NCBI GenBank assembly: GCA_016190405.1
Contig: JACPQO010000040.1
Location: 1 to 5,224 of the forward strand
Length of the DNA stretch: 5,224 nt
Reading direction: 5' to 3'
Source of the DNA: Chloroflexota bacterium
Lineage (GTDB): Bacteria; Chloroflexota; Dehalococcoidia; SM23-28-2; RBG-16-64-32
Within the stretch, counting starts at the first letter, position 1. Each line of letters begins with the position of its first letter. Shown piece by piece: positions 1 through 5,224 of the stretch. The translations under genes and the position numbers were made by a program. Under the pieces are notes generated by a model. That model ran no database searches. It was not told where the DNA came from and worked only from the letters and a program-made list of their open reading frames with translations.

Positions 1-593
<593 letters not shown>

Positions 594-602
594 CTACATC
601 AC

Positions 603-632
603 AGTATATCGTTTGGGACGAAGGGAGGGCAA
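603..632 (-). promoter_or_regulatory. Likely housekeeping promoter of gap
   Basis: Read on the minus strand: TTGCCC (627-632), an 18-base spacer, then TATACT (603-608). The -10 matches TATAAT at five of six positions and the -35 matches TTGACA at four of six. Transcription would start near 596, giving a leader of about 30 bases that contains the AAGGAGG ribosome site. The -35 shares two bases with the T-tract of the upstream terminator, so the new transcript begins right where the previous one ends. Confidence 0.6.
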
Positions 633-669
633 AACGAGAGGCAGCCCCAGGGGGTGGGGCTGCCTCTCG
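631..669 (-). terminator. Intrinsic terminator of the sigma factor gene
   Basis: A perfect 15-bp inverted repeat (635-649 with 655-669) encloses a five-base run of G (C on the minus strand). On the minus strand the stem is followed at once by TTTT (631-634). It lies about 45 bases past the stop of the sigma gene and about 70 bases before the gap start. The long GC-rich stem is unusually strong; the T-tract is short. With T's only on this side it should act on minus-strand transcripts. Confidence 0.85.
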
Positions 670-713
670 CGGCAGGCAGTGGAGGTGTTGTCTGATCAGG
701 TGGCCGGCATCGG

Positions 714-1310
714 TCAGCCCGCGGGGGACGATGTGGACTGCGTGGCTGCGACGGAGTCGGCCAGCATGCGGCGCAGGCTGAGCAGGGCGCGGTACTGGAT
801 GACGCGAACGGCGCCGGCGCTCTTTCCCAGCACCTGGGCGATGTCGGAATAGCTAAGGCCGTCGATGAAACGCATGACGATGACCCGGCGCTGGTCGCCG
901 CGCAGCCTGCGCACCTGGGCCCAAACGCGTTCGCCGTCCATCTTGACCTCGCAGGACTGTTCGGGGGAGTAATCGGTCCCGATGGCCGGCACGGCGTCTG
1001 GGAGCTGGGCGTGGCCGTTGTTCTTCTGGGCCTTCCTGTGGTTGATGGTGAGGTTGCAGGCGATGCGCAGGAGCCAGGCCAGGAAGGGTATACCGCGGGC
1101 CTCGTAACGTGGGAGGGCCTCTAGGGCGTTGAGAAACGTCTGCGCCGTCAGGTCTTCGGCCAGTTGGGGATCGCTGGTCAGGAAGTAGATGTGCCGGAAG
1201 ACCCTGAGAACGTAGCTCTCGTACAGGCGGCCGTACGCCTCGCGGTCGCCGCGGGCCGCGCGAGCGATGAGCTCGCAATCATCGGTCGTTTGGATGCTAG
1301 ACCGACGCAT
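714..1310 (-). CDS. ECF-type RNA polymerase sigma factor (sigma-70 family)
   Basis: A 198-residue alternative sigma factor that would direct core RNA polymerase to a special set of promoters. Region 2 covers about residues 24-93: AEDLTAQTFLNAL (51-63) is the core-binding helix, and FLAWLLRIACNLTINHRK (76-93) is the -10 recognition and melting part. A linker of roughly 35 residues follows. Region 4 covers about 131-184, with the helix-turn-helix LSYSDIAQVLGKSAGAVRV (152-170) for -35 binding. There is no sigma region 1 or 3, as expected for this class. The ATG start is preceded by a G-rich ribosome site (GGGGAGGG) only a few bases away; no better start lies downstream before region 2. No anti-sigma gene follows: a terminator and then gap come next, so any partner must lie elsewhere. 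The Ser/Thr-rich tail (185-198) is short and carries no extra domain. The ECF subgroup cannot be assigned by eye. Confidence 0.93.
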   Translation of the reverse strand: MRRSSIQTTDDCELIARAARGDREAYGRLYESYVLRVFRHIYFLTSDPQLAEDLTAQTFLNALEALPRYEARGIPFLAWLLRIACNLTINHRKAQKNNGHAQLPDAVPAIGTDYSPEQSCEVKMDGERVWAQVRRLRGDQRRVIVMRFIDGLSYSDIAQVLGKSAGAVRVIQYRALLSLRRMLADSVAATQSTSSPAG

Positions 1311-1347
1311 AACCCTCCCCTAGGGCTAGCACGACGATTGTGCGGTT

Positions 1348-1383
1348 GGCGGCTATCCGCCGGTGGTGCGGCAGGGCCGGCGG
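1348..1383. other. Mutually exclusive GC-rich hairpins in the sigma gene leader
   Basis: GGCGG (1348-1352) and CCGCC (1357-1361) can form a small stem with a four-base loop. CCGCCGG (1357-1363) can instead pair with CCGGCGG (1377-1383) around a 13-base loop. Both use the same central bases, so only one can form at a time. They fall in the expected untranslated leader of the sigma gene, about 40-70 bases upstream of its ATG. A regulatory role is only a suggestion, since such pairs arise by chance in GC-rich DNA. Confidence 0.3.
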
Positions 1384-1400
1384 AGGGCCTTCTTTACTTA

Positions 1401-1429
1401 ACCATAACCATATGGCGGGAAGGCTTCAA
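1401..1429 (-). promoter_or_regulatory. Possible promoter of the ECF sigma gene
   Basis: On the minus strand TTGAAG (1424-1429), a 17-base spacer and TATGGT (1401-1406) resemble a housekeeping promoter, matching about four of six positions in each box. The start would lie near 1395, leaving a leader of about 85 bases. The spacer holds the palindrome CCATATGG (1408-1415), and ACCATA is repeated in tandem (1401-1412), which could be a regulator site. The surrounding 1390-1530 stretch is clearly AT-richer than the rest of the window. ECF genes often have an autoregulated promoter instead, which I cannot recognise here. Confidence 0.35.
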
Positions 1430-1487
1430 GCACGTCTAAGGCATTCCTAAATGAATAGTTGTGAATTTGCCTTCTATTATCCTGCGG

Positions 1488-1518
1488 TTGACATTTTCCG
1501 GCCCGCTATCCTAATAAT
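1488..1518 (+). promoter_or_regulatory. Likely housekeeping promoter of the nitroreductase gene
   Basis: A perfect TTGACA -35 (1488-1493) is followed by an AT-rich -10 region, TAATAAT (1512-1518). Read as TAATAA the spacer is 18 bases; read as AATAAT (five of six to consensus) it is 19. Transcription would begin about 25 bases before the ATG, leaving room for the AGGGGGAG ribosome site (1536-1543). Another near-consensus -10, TATTAT, lies at 1475-1480 but has no good -35. Confidence 0.65.
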
Positions 1519-1549
1519 GGGCTGATTTTCCGGAAAGGGGGAGACCAGC

Positions 1550-2335
1550 ATGGAGTTCAAGGAAGTCGTCGGCCGCCGCCGTTCGATCCGATTCTTTCAA
1601 CCCTGGCGCTCTGTAGAGCGCGAGAAGATCCAAACGATCCTGGAGGCCGCCCGCCTGGCCTCCTGCGCGGTGAACGCCCACTGGCTGCGCGCCATTGTGG
1701 TGGAGCGGGACAAGCTGCCGCGGGAGACGCTGGATACTCTGAAGACGCCGGTCTCCGCCACCAACATAGAGCTGGCTCCGGTCCATATCTACTTCTACGC
1801 CGACCTGGGCACCGTGCCGCGGGTCAAAGGGGCGCGGCTGAAGGAGCTGGTAGACGTAGGCGCTCTGGCGCCCAGCCACGGCTGGAGCCACAAGTTCGTG
1901 GATGATTTCGTGTGGCCGCAGATCCTGGAGCCCATGACCAAGAGCCCGGCCCAGCACTCGGTGGGGGCGGCGACCGACTGCGGGGTGGCCATCTGTCAGG
2001 CCCTGTTGTGCGCCTTTGACGAAGGGCTGGGGGCCTGCCTGAGCGCCTTCAACCCGGGCGTGGCCAAGCAGGCCTTCGCTGTGCCGGACGACTGGCTGCC
2101 GTTATACGTGATGCTCGTGGGCTACCCTGCGGAGTCCTGGCAGGCGGGGGGCCAGCGGCCACGGCCACCGTTCGAGGAGCTGTACTTCGAGGGGAAGCAG
2201 GGAACGCCCTTCCGGAGAGATGGCGCGGTGGTGGAGAAGCTGAAAGAGGCGCAGATGATCCAGGCGCCGGCGCCGCTGCCCTGGCGGCGGGACGAGATCC
2301 GCTCCCTGGCGCGTATGTTCGGCCTTCCGGAGTAG
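1550..2335 (+). CDS. Nitroreductase family protein (FMN-dependent oxidoreductase), extended form
   Basis: A 261-residue cytoplasmic flavoprotein of the nitroreductase superfamily, which uses FMN and NAD(P)H to reduce nitro, quinone or related substrates; the true substrate is not readable. Residues 9-16 (RRRSIRFF) are the FMN-phosphate motif at the usual place. SCAVNAHWLRAIVV (38-51) matches the block normally seen as a Ser/Asn...Gln-Pro-Trp segment; Asn42 and Trp45 remain but Gln-Pro is changed to Ala-His. GAATDCGVAICQALLCAFDEGLGAC (139-163) is the dimer-core helix with the Gly-Leu-Gly turn, and VPDDWLPLYVMLVGYPAE (178-195) is the C-terminal strand and flavin segment. Residues 85-135 form a long central region, and a tail after about residue 222 is also extra, making it longer than the common 170-220 residue members. 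Start ATG has AGGGGGAG six bases upstream. It is probably co-transcribed with the small gene seven bases downstream. Confidence 0.88.
   Translation: MEFKEVVGRRRSIRFFQPWRSVEREKIQTILEAARLASCAVNAHWLRAIVVERDKLPRETLDTLKTPVSATNIELAPVHIYFYADLGTVPRVKGARLKELVDVGALAPSHGWSHKFVDDFVWPQILEPMTKSPAQHSVGAATDCGVAICQALLCAFDEGLGACLSAFNPGVAKQAFAVPDDWLPLYVMLVGYPAESWQAGGQRPRPPFEELYFEGKQGTPFRRDGAVVEKLKEAQMIQAPAPLPWRRDEIRSLARMFGLPE
1607..1626 (+). repeat. Direct repeat copy 1 (inside nitroreductase gene)
   Basis: This 20-base stretch matches 2764-2783 in the same orientation with one mismatch (T1610 versus G2767); the last 16 bases are identical. Here it encodes SVEREK of the nitroreductase N-terminus. It contains a six-bp stem (1606-1611 with 1616-1621). 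See the findings for possible meaning. Confidence 0.75.
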
Positions 2336-2342
2336 GCGCCAA

Positions 2343-2693
2343 GTGGCGCCGGCCAAAGGGACGCGCGACTACGCCACGGTGCAGGTCTGGCTGGAGGGGC
2401 TGCACGGGCAATGGGGCCAGGAGCCGCAGGACATGGAATCCCGGCTGGAGGTGCTGGAGCGGTTCTGCCGGTTTGTGGAGCGCGACCCGGACGCCATCAT
2501 CGGCGAGTGCGAGCGGGAGGTGGAGGGGGGGAAGCGCATCCGCATCAAGGGCCGCCGCTTCTACGCCGAGAAGATCGCCGAGTTCCAGGCCTCGGTGGCC
2601 GGCGATTCGCGCACGCAGGCGCAGTGGGGAAACACGGTGCGCAGCTTCCTCATCCACAACGGCATCTTCCTGCAGTCAGGCATACAGACGTAG
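2343..2693 (+). CDS. Small protein resembling the core-binding (SAM-like) domain of a tyrosine recombinase, no catalytic domain
   Basis: A 116-residue protein. YATVQVWLEGL (10-20), MESRLEVLERFCRFVERDPDAII (31-53) and WGNTVRSFLIHNGIFL (95-110) follow the layout of the N-terminal DNA-gripping helices of phage-type integrases. The Leu-Glu-Arg-Phe-Cys...Asp-Pro-Asp segment and the closing Val-Arg-Ser-Phe...His-Asn-Gly are typical. In a full integrase the Arg...His-x-x-Arg...Tyr catalytic domain would follow, but a TAG ends the frame and the next 112 bases encode nothing like it. So this is either a decayed integrase or a stand-alone domain protein; it would bind DNA but not cut it. The start is taken as GTG (2343), with GGAG (2329-2332) ten bases upstream; GTG at 2379 or ATG at 2433 are alternatives. 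It sits seven bases after the nitroreductase stop, suggesting translation from the same message. Assignment rests on motif resemblance by eye. Confidence 0.65.
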   Translation: MAPAKGTRDYATVQVWLEGLHGQWGQEPQDMESRLEVLERFCRFVERDPDAIIGECEREVEGGKRIRIKGRRFYAEKIAEFQASVAGDSRTQAQWGNTVRSFLIHNGIFLQSGIQT

Positions 2694-2805
2694 GAGAGGC
2701 CTGCCGCAGGCGCGACCCAGCCTCCTCGGAGAAGACTCGCAGCGATGCCAGCGCCGCAGCAGACGCGCTGTAGAGCGCGAGAAAGCCCCCCTAGGTAGCG
2801 AGTGG
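2694..2805. other. Convergent intergenic region without a clear terminator
   Basis: The 112 bases between two converging genes contain a small stem (2699-2703 with 2707-2711) and a stronger six-bp stem inside the repeat copy (2764-2769 with 2774-2779). Neither is followed by a run of T on either strand, so I see no canonical intrinsic terminator here. No coding remnant of an integrase catalytic domain can be recognised. Confidence 0.5.
2764..2783 (+). repeat. Direct repeat copy 2 (intergenic)
   Basis: Second copy of the 20-base repeat at 1607-1626, one mismatch, same orientation, about 1.16 kb away. It lies about 75 bases beyond the stop of the integrase-like gene and 25 bases beyond the end of the convergent DinB gene. 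CGCGCT (2764-2769) and AGCGCG (2774-2779) form a stem with a four-base loop. Confidence 0.75.
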
Positions 2806-3327
2806 CTATATCGCCATGCCGCGCAGCCCCTGCAAGCCACGCAGGTGCTGTATCTCGCCCAGGTGCGTGAAGCCGTGGGTCAGGCACATGTTGCCGATGG
2901 CGTTGAGGATCGGCATCTCGCCCAGAGGCTTGACGGTGGTGGTCCGCTGGAGATAGGCGTCGTCCTTGGGGGCCAGCATGTCGTCGGTGGCCTGCCAGAC
3001 GGCCTGCATGTACTGTTGGAAGGCTTCCTTGGAGTTGATGCGCAGGGCCTGGGCCTCCTGGAGGCTCATGCCGGTGCCCTGAGCTATGCGGTCCAGGCCG
3101 AACTTCTGGTCCCAACCGCCCTCCATCCAGACCGTGGGCTGGCGCTGGAGGACGAACTGGATGACGTTGTCCTCCGTGCGGACGTAGTGCCAGAGAATGA
3201 AGGCGATGGGCAGGCCATTATCGTTGGCGCGCCAGTGGATCTGCTCGGGCGTGAGGTCGCCGATGGCGTCGTTGTAGGTGTTGTGCATCTGGCGAAGGCT
3301 GGCTCGGATGAAGTCTATGGTGGACAT
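2806..3327 (-). CDS. DinB/YfiT-like metal-binding four-helix protein
   Basis: A 173-residue cytoplasmic protein of the DinB superfamily, whose members are metal-dependent four-helix bundles; characterised relatives include bacillithiol and mycothiol transferases and maleylpyruvate isomerase, but most have no known substrate. The three expected metal-binding histidines are visible: His47 in FILWHYVRTEDN, and His151 and His155 in CLTHGFTHLGEI. The closing GEIQHLRGLQGLRG (157-170) is also typical. Length is normal for the family. The start ATG has AAAGGAG (3332-3338 on the plus strand) four bases upstream. The gene is transcribed alone, diverging from the phosphoesterase gene and converging on the integrase-like gene. 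This is not the DNA polymerase IV gene that shares the name dinB. Family membership is firm; the reaction is not known. Confidence 0.88.
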   Translation of the reverse strand: MSTIDFIRASLRQMHNTYNDAIGDLTPEQIHWRANDNGLPIAFILWHYVRTEDNVIQFVLQRQPTVWMEGGWDQKFGLDRIAQGTGMSLQEAQALRINSKEAFQQYMQAVWQATDDMLAPKDDAYLQRTTTVKPLGEMPILNAIGNMCLTHGFTHLGEIQHLRGLQGLRGMAI

Positions 3328-3342
3328 GAGGCTCCTTTCCAG

Positions 3343-3354
3343 TAGGCGCGCCTA
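3343..3354. promoter_or_regulatory. 12-bp perfect palindrome at the DinB-like gene's transcription start
   Basis: TAGGCGCGCCTA is its own reverse complement. It begins at the edge of the likely -10 (3354-3359) and covers the predicted start of transcription, between promoter and ribosome site of the minus-strand DinB-like gene. A dimeric repressor bound here would block that promoter. The operator role is inferred from position only. Confidence 0.4.
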
Positions 3355-3383
3355 ATCTATGGTCAAGGGGAGGTGCATGTCAA
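3354..3383 (-). promoter_or_regulatory. Likely promoter of the DinB-like gene
   Basis: On the minus strand a perfect TTGACA -35 (3378-3383) is followed by an 18-base spacer and TAGATT (3354-3359), matching four of six -10 positions. The leader would be about 20 bases and includes the AAAGGAG site. It is arranged back to back with the plus-strand promoter at 3406-3435. Confidence 0.6.
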
Positions 3384-3405
3384 CCCCCTGTGCGGGGCCA
3401 TCGCC

Positions 3406-3435
3406 TTGACAGGGGCTTGCGGCAGCGCGCAGAAT
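3406..3435 (+). promoter_or_regulatory. Likely promoter of the phosphoesterase gene
   Basis: A perfect TTGACA -35 (3406-3411), 18-base spacer and CAGAAT (3430-3435), four of six to the -10 consensus. The start would fall near 3442, just at the base of a hairpin in the leader. The -35 boxes of this and the divergent promoter are separated by 22 bases. That gap contains CCCCC (3384-3388) facing GGGG (3394-3397), a possible shared regulator site. Confidence 0.55.
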
Positions 3436-3443
3436 GCCCAAGA

Positions 3444-3462
3444 GCCCGCCCGGACGGCGGGC
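3444..3462 (+). other. Hairpin in the phosphoesterase leader
   Basis: GCCCGCC (3444-3450) pairs perfectly with GGCGGGC (3456-3462) around a five-base loop, a seven-bp all-GC stem. It would form at the very 5' end of the message if transcription begins near 3442 and ends 18 bases before the TTG start. It could stabilise the message or limit ribosome loading at the weak start. No T-run follows, so it is not a terminator. Confidence 0.45.
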
Positions 3463-3480
3463 GGTAGCCGGTGAGGTGGA

Positions 3481-5224
3481 TTGGCGAGGGGAAGAACCAG
3501 AAAGAGCGCGAGGCCCGAGCTAAGCAGGCGCCGGTTTCTGCGTGGCGCCGGCCTCCTTAGCGTGGGCGCGGGCCTGGCGCTGACGTTCGGCTGCGGTGAC
3601 CGCGACGACGAGCCTCTGACGACGCTGGACGGCGCCATCGTCTTGGGGAAGGGAGGGGCGCTGGCCAGCGGCCCGGGCGAGCCGTACCAGGTGGGGACGG
3701 GCCTGTCGGCGGCGCAGGCGGGACGTGAGGGGCGGCGGCGCTCCCTGGTGGTGTTCCACCACCTGACGGACTTTCGTGTCGTGGACGAGGAGTCCCCGTT
3801 GCGCAGCGAGTGGGTCGATTCCTGCCCGACCCCTCTGTCCACCAGCGCCTTCCGTCCTCAGGAAACGCTGGGCCTGCAGGCAGCGGCGGCCACGGTAGCC
3901 CAGGCGAACCGCATCTCGCGCAGCCCGGTCACGGGGCGCCGCGTGGACTTCGCCGTGCACACGGGCAACGCGGCGGACAACGCCCAGTACAACGAGCTGC
4001 GCTGGTTCCTGGACATCATGGACGGCAAGCTGGTAAATCCGGACAGCGGGTCGCCAGGCTACGAAGGCGTGCAGGAAAGATCGCCGCTGGACGCCTATCC
4101 TGACCTGCTGGCGCAGGCGCAGCTTCCCTTTCGGGCGCAGGCGCTGCGCTATCCCTGGTATGTGGTGGTGGGGAACAGCGATCTGCTGGCCGAGGGAAAC
4201 TTCCCGCCCAGTGAGGCGGCCAACGCCATCGCCGTTGGGGACCAGAAGATCATCGACATCGGGCGGGACAAGAAGGAAGAGGTCTGCGCCGACCCGTCCA
4301 AGCTGCTGGGGCCGGACGCTTCCGGAGAACTTCTGCGCGATCCGGGCACCATCGTTCGCCAGGTGAGCCGGGACCGGTCGCGCCGCCTCTTGAGCCGGAA
4401 GGAGTGGATAGCCGAACACTTCAACACCTCGGAGCGGCCGGGCCCCATCGGGCACGGCTTCCAGAGCGAGAACCTGGAGAAGGACATCGGGTACTACGTG
4501 CTGGAACACGGCCCCATCGTGTTCATCGCTCTGGACACAGTGAACCCCGGCGGGTTCGCTACCGGCAGCATCGACGCGGCCCAGTTCGCCTGGCTGGAGG
4601 AGCAATTGAAGGCGCACAGCAGCCGCTATTTCGACCGCGAAGGCGGGACGGCGACGACGGTGAACGAGGACAGGCTGATAGTGATCCTCAGCCACCATAC
4701 AGCGGAGACCATGAACAACCCCGTCCCGGGCCCGGACGCCAAGGAGGAGAGGTTCCGGGGCCCTCAGCTGGAGGAGTTGCTGCACCGTTATCCCAATGTG
4801 ATCCTGCACGTGGCGGGGCACAGCCTGGAGCATCGTGTCCTGGCGCGGCCGGACCCGGCGCGGCGCTCGCAGGGCTACTGGCAGATAAGGACCGCCTCGC
4901 CGCGGGACTTCCCTATGCAGTCACGGCAGCTTGAGATCGCGGACAACCGCGACGGGACGCTATCCATATTCGCCACCGTGTACGACATGGCGGCGCCAGT
5001 GAACGCCGGCGATGCCCAGGACCCCACGCCGGACGATGGCGTCAACGAGCAACTGCTGGCCTCGCTGGCGCGGCAGGTGGCGGCCGGGGACCCCCAACTG
5101 CAGCCGGGGATGGCCGGGCTGGGGCCCAGTGATCGCAACGTGGAGCTGCTCCTGCCGGCCCCCTTCGATCTGGCGAAGCTGGAGACGCCGGGGCCCAGCC
5201 GCCCCGGCCCGGCGGGCCGGCAGC
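3481..5224 (+). CDS. Tat-exported calcineurin-like metallophosphoesterase, PPA1498-like (partial, runs off window end)
   Basis: At least 581 residues open to the window end. An in-frame TGA nine bases upstream limits the start; TTG at 3481 with GAGGTGG just before it is the best choice. The N-terminus carries a twin-arginine signal: SRRRFLR (15-21), a hydrophobic stretch 22-37, then Cys38 in LTFGCGD, which may be a lipid attachment site (Thr at -3 makes the lipobox imperfect). The mature protein should sit outside the membrane. The phosphoesterase fold is suggested by strand-motif order: VVFHHLTDFRVVDEESPLR (90-108), VHTGNAADNAQ (159-169), YVVVGNSD (227-234), VILSHHT (401-407) and HVAGHSLEHRV (443-453). 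The HLTD...SPLR block recalls the PPA1498-type (TIGR03767) family. Several usual metal ligands are changed: Asn163 for Asp in GD, Ser233 for His in GNH, Leu449 for the last His of GHxH. The C-terminus becomes Pro/Gly-rich (570-581). Fold call is good; activity and substrate are uncertain. Confidence 0.82.
   Translation, partial: MARGRTRKSARPELSRRRFLRGAGLLSVGAGLALTFGCGDRDDEPLTTLDGAIVLGKGGALASGPGEPYQVGTGLSAAQAGREGRRRSLVVFHHLTDFRVVDEESPLRSEWVDSCPTPLSTSAFRPQETLGLQAAAATVAQANRISRSPVTGRRVDFAVHTGNAADNAQYNELRWFLDIMDGKLVNPDSGSPGYEGVQERSPLDAYPDLLAQAQLPFRAQALRYPWYVVVGNSDLLAEGNFPPSEAANAIAVGDQKIIDIGRDKKEEVCADPSKLLGPDASGELLRDPGTIVRQVSRDRSRRLLSRKEWIAEHFNTSERPGPIGHGFQSENLEKDIGYYVLEHGPIVFIALDTVNPGGFATGSIDAAQFAWLEEQLKAHSSRYFDREGGTATTVNEDRLIVILSHHTAETMNNPVPGPDAKEERFRGPQLEELLHRYPNVILHVAGHSLEHRVLARPDPARRSQGYWQIRTASPRDFPMQSRQLEIADNRDGTLSIFATVYDMAAPVNAGDAQDPTPDDGVNEQLLASLARQVAAGDPQLQPGMAGLGPSDRNVELLLPAPFDLAKLETPGPSRPGPAGRQ

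Noticed and set aside
853..1278. Minus-strand open frame of 141 codons in the sigma gene
   Set aside because: It is an out-of-frame reading of the sigma factor gene, rich in Arg and Pro as expected for GC-rich shadows.
2764..2779. Stem-loop as a terminator for the converging genes
   Set aside because: Six-bp stem with no T-run on either strand; it is better described as part of the direct repeat.
2473..3345. Plus-strand open frame of 290 codons
   Set aside because: It overlaps the integrase-like gene in another frame and then runs antisense to the DinB-like gene; its product is Arg/Ser/Ala-rich with no recognisable motif.
3444..3462. GC hairpin as an intrinsic terminator upstream of the phosphoesterase
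   Set aside because: No T-tract follows, and no plus-strand gene ends upstream of it that would need one.
3520..4833. Minus-strand open frame of 437 codons, the longest closed one in the window
   Set aside because: It is antisense to the phosphoesterase gene. The plus strand gives an uninterrupted frame from 3481 with a Tat signal and ordered motifs, whereas the minus-strand product is Arg/Val/Gln-rich and unrecognisable.
4404..4934. Plus-strand open frame of 176 codons
   Set aside because: Out-of-frame shadow of the phosphoesterase gene; the product is low-complexity.

Overview
The window is GC-rich and gene-dense. It holds six protein-coding regions, two of which run off the ends, and I see no rRNA, tRNA, CRISPR array or intact insertion sequence. 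The mix of genes is a bacterial glyceraldehyde-3-phosphate dehydrogenase, a lone ECF sigma factor, an extended nitroreductase, a DinB/YfiT-type protein, an integrase-like core-binding domain and a Tat-exported PPA1498-like phosphoesterase. Together with the GC-rich codon use this suggests an environmental Chloroflexota bacterium, perhaps Dehalococcoidia-related. That placement is an inference from gene flavour and not a demonstrated taxonomy; an actinobacterial or other high-GC source cannot be excluded.

Left part, minus strand (1-1310): the 5' portion of gap (NAD-binding domain plus catalytic Cys and His) lies downstream of an ECF-type RNA polymerase sigma factor gene. A strong intrinsic terminator with a 15-bp perfect stem separates them, and the -35 of the likely gap promoter overlaps its T-tract, so the two genes look transcriptionally insulated.

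Centre (1311-2805): an AT-richer divergent region of about 240 bp carries a clear TTGACA promoter for a plus-strand pair. The first gene encodes a long nitroreductase-family protein. Seven bases after it comes a small protein resembling the N-terminal SAM-like core-binding domain of tyrosine recombinases, with no catalytic domain following. A near-perfect 20-bp direct repeat occurs once inside the nitroreductase gene and once about 75 bp after the small gene.

Right part (2806-5224): a minus-strand DinB-like metal-binding protein gene and a plus-strand gene for a Tat-exported (possibly lipoprotein) calcineurin-like phosphoesterase diverge from a shared 153-bp region. The two likely promoters there have consensus TTGACA -35 boxes placed back to back. 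A 12-bp palindrome lies at the expected DinB start of transcription, and a hairpin lies in the phosphoesterase leader. The phosphoesterase starts at TTG, keeps the family layout, and departs from the usual metal-ligand residues at several motifs. It runs off the window without a stop.

The genes do not form one obvious pathway: central glycolysis, regulation, a flavin redox enzyme, a possible thiol-transferase-type protein and an exported phosphoesterase sit side by side. The parts most worth following up are the degenerate active site of the exported phosphoesterase, the shared divergent promoter region, and the orphan integrase-like domain with its flanking repeat.
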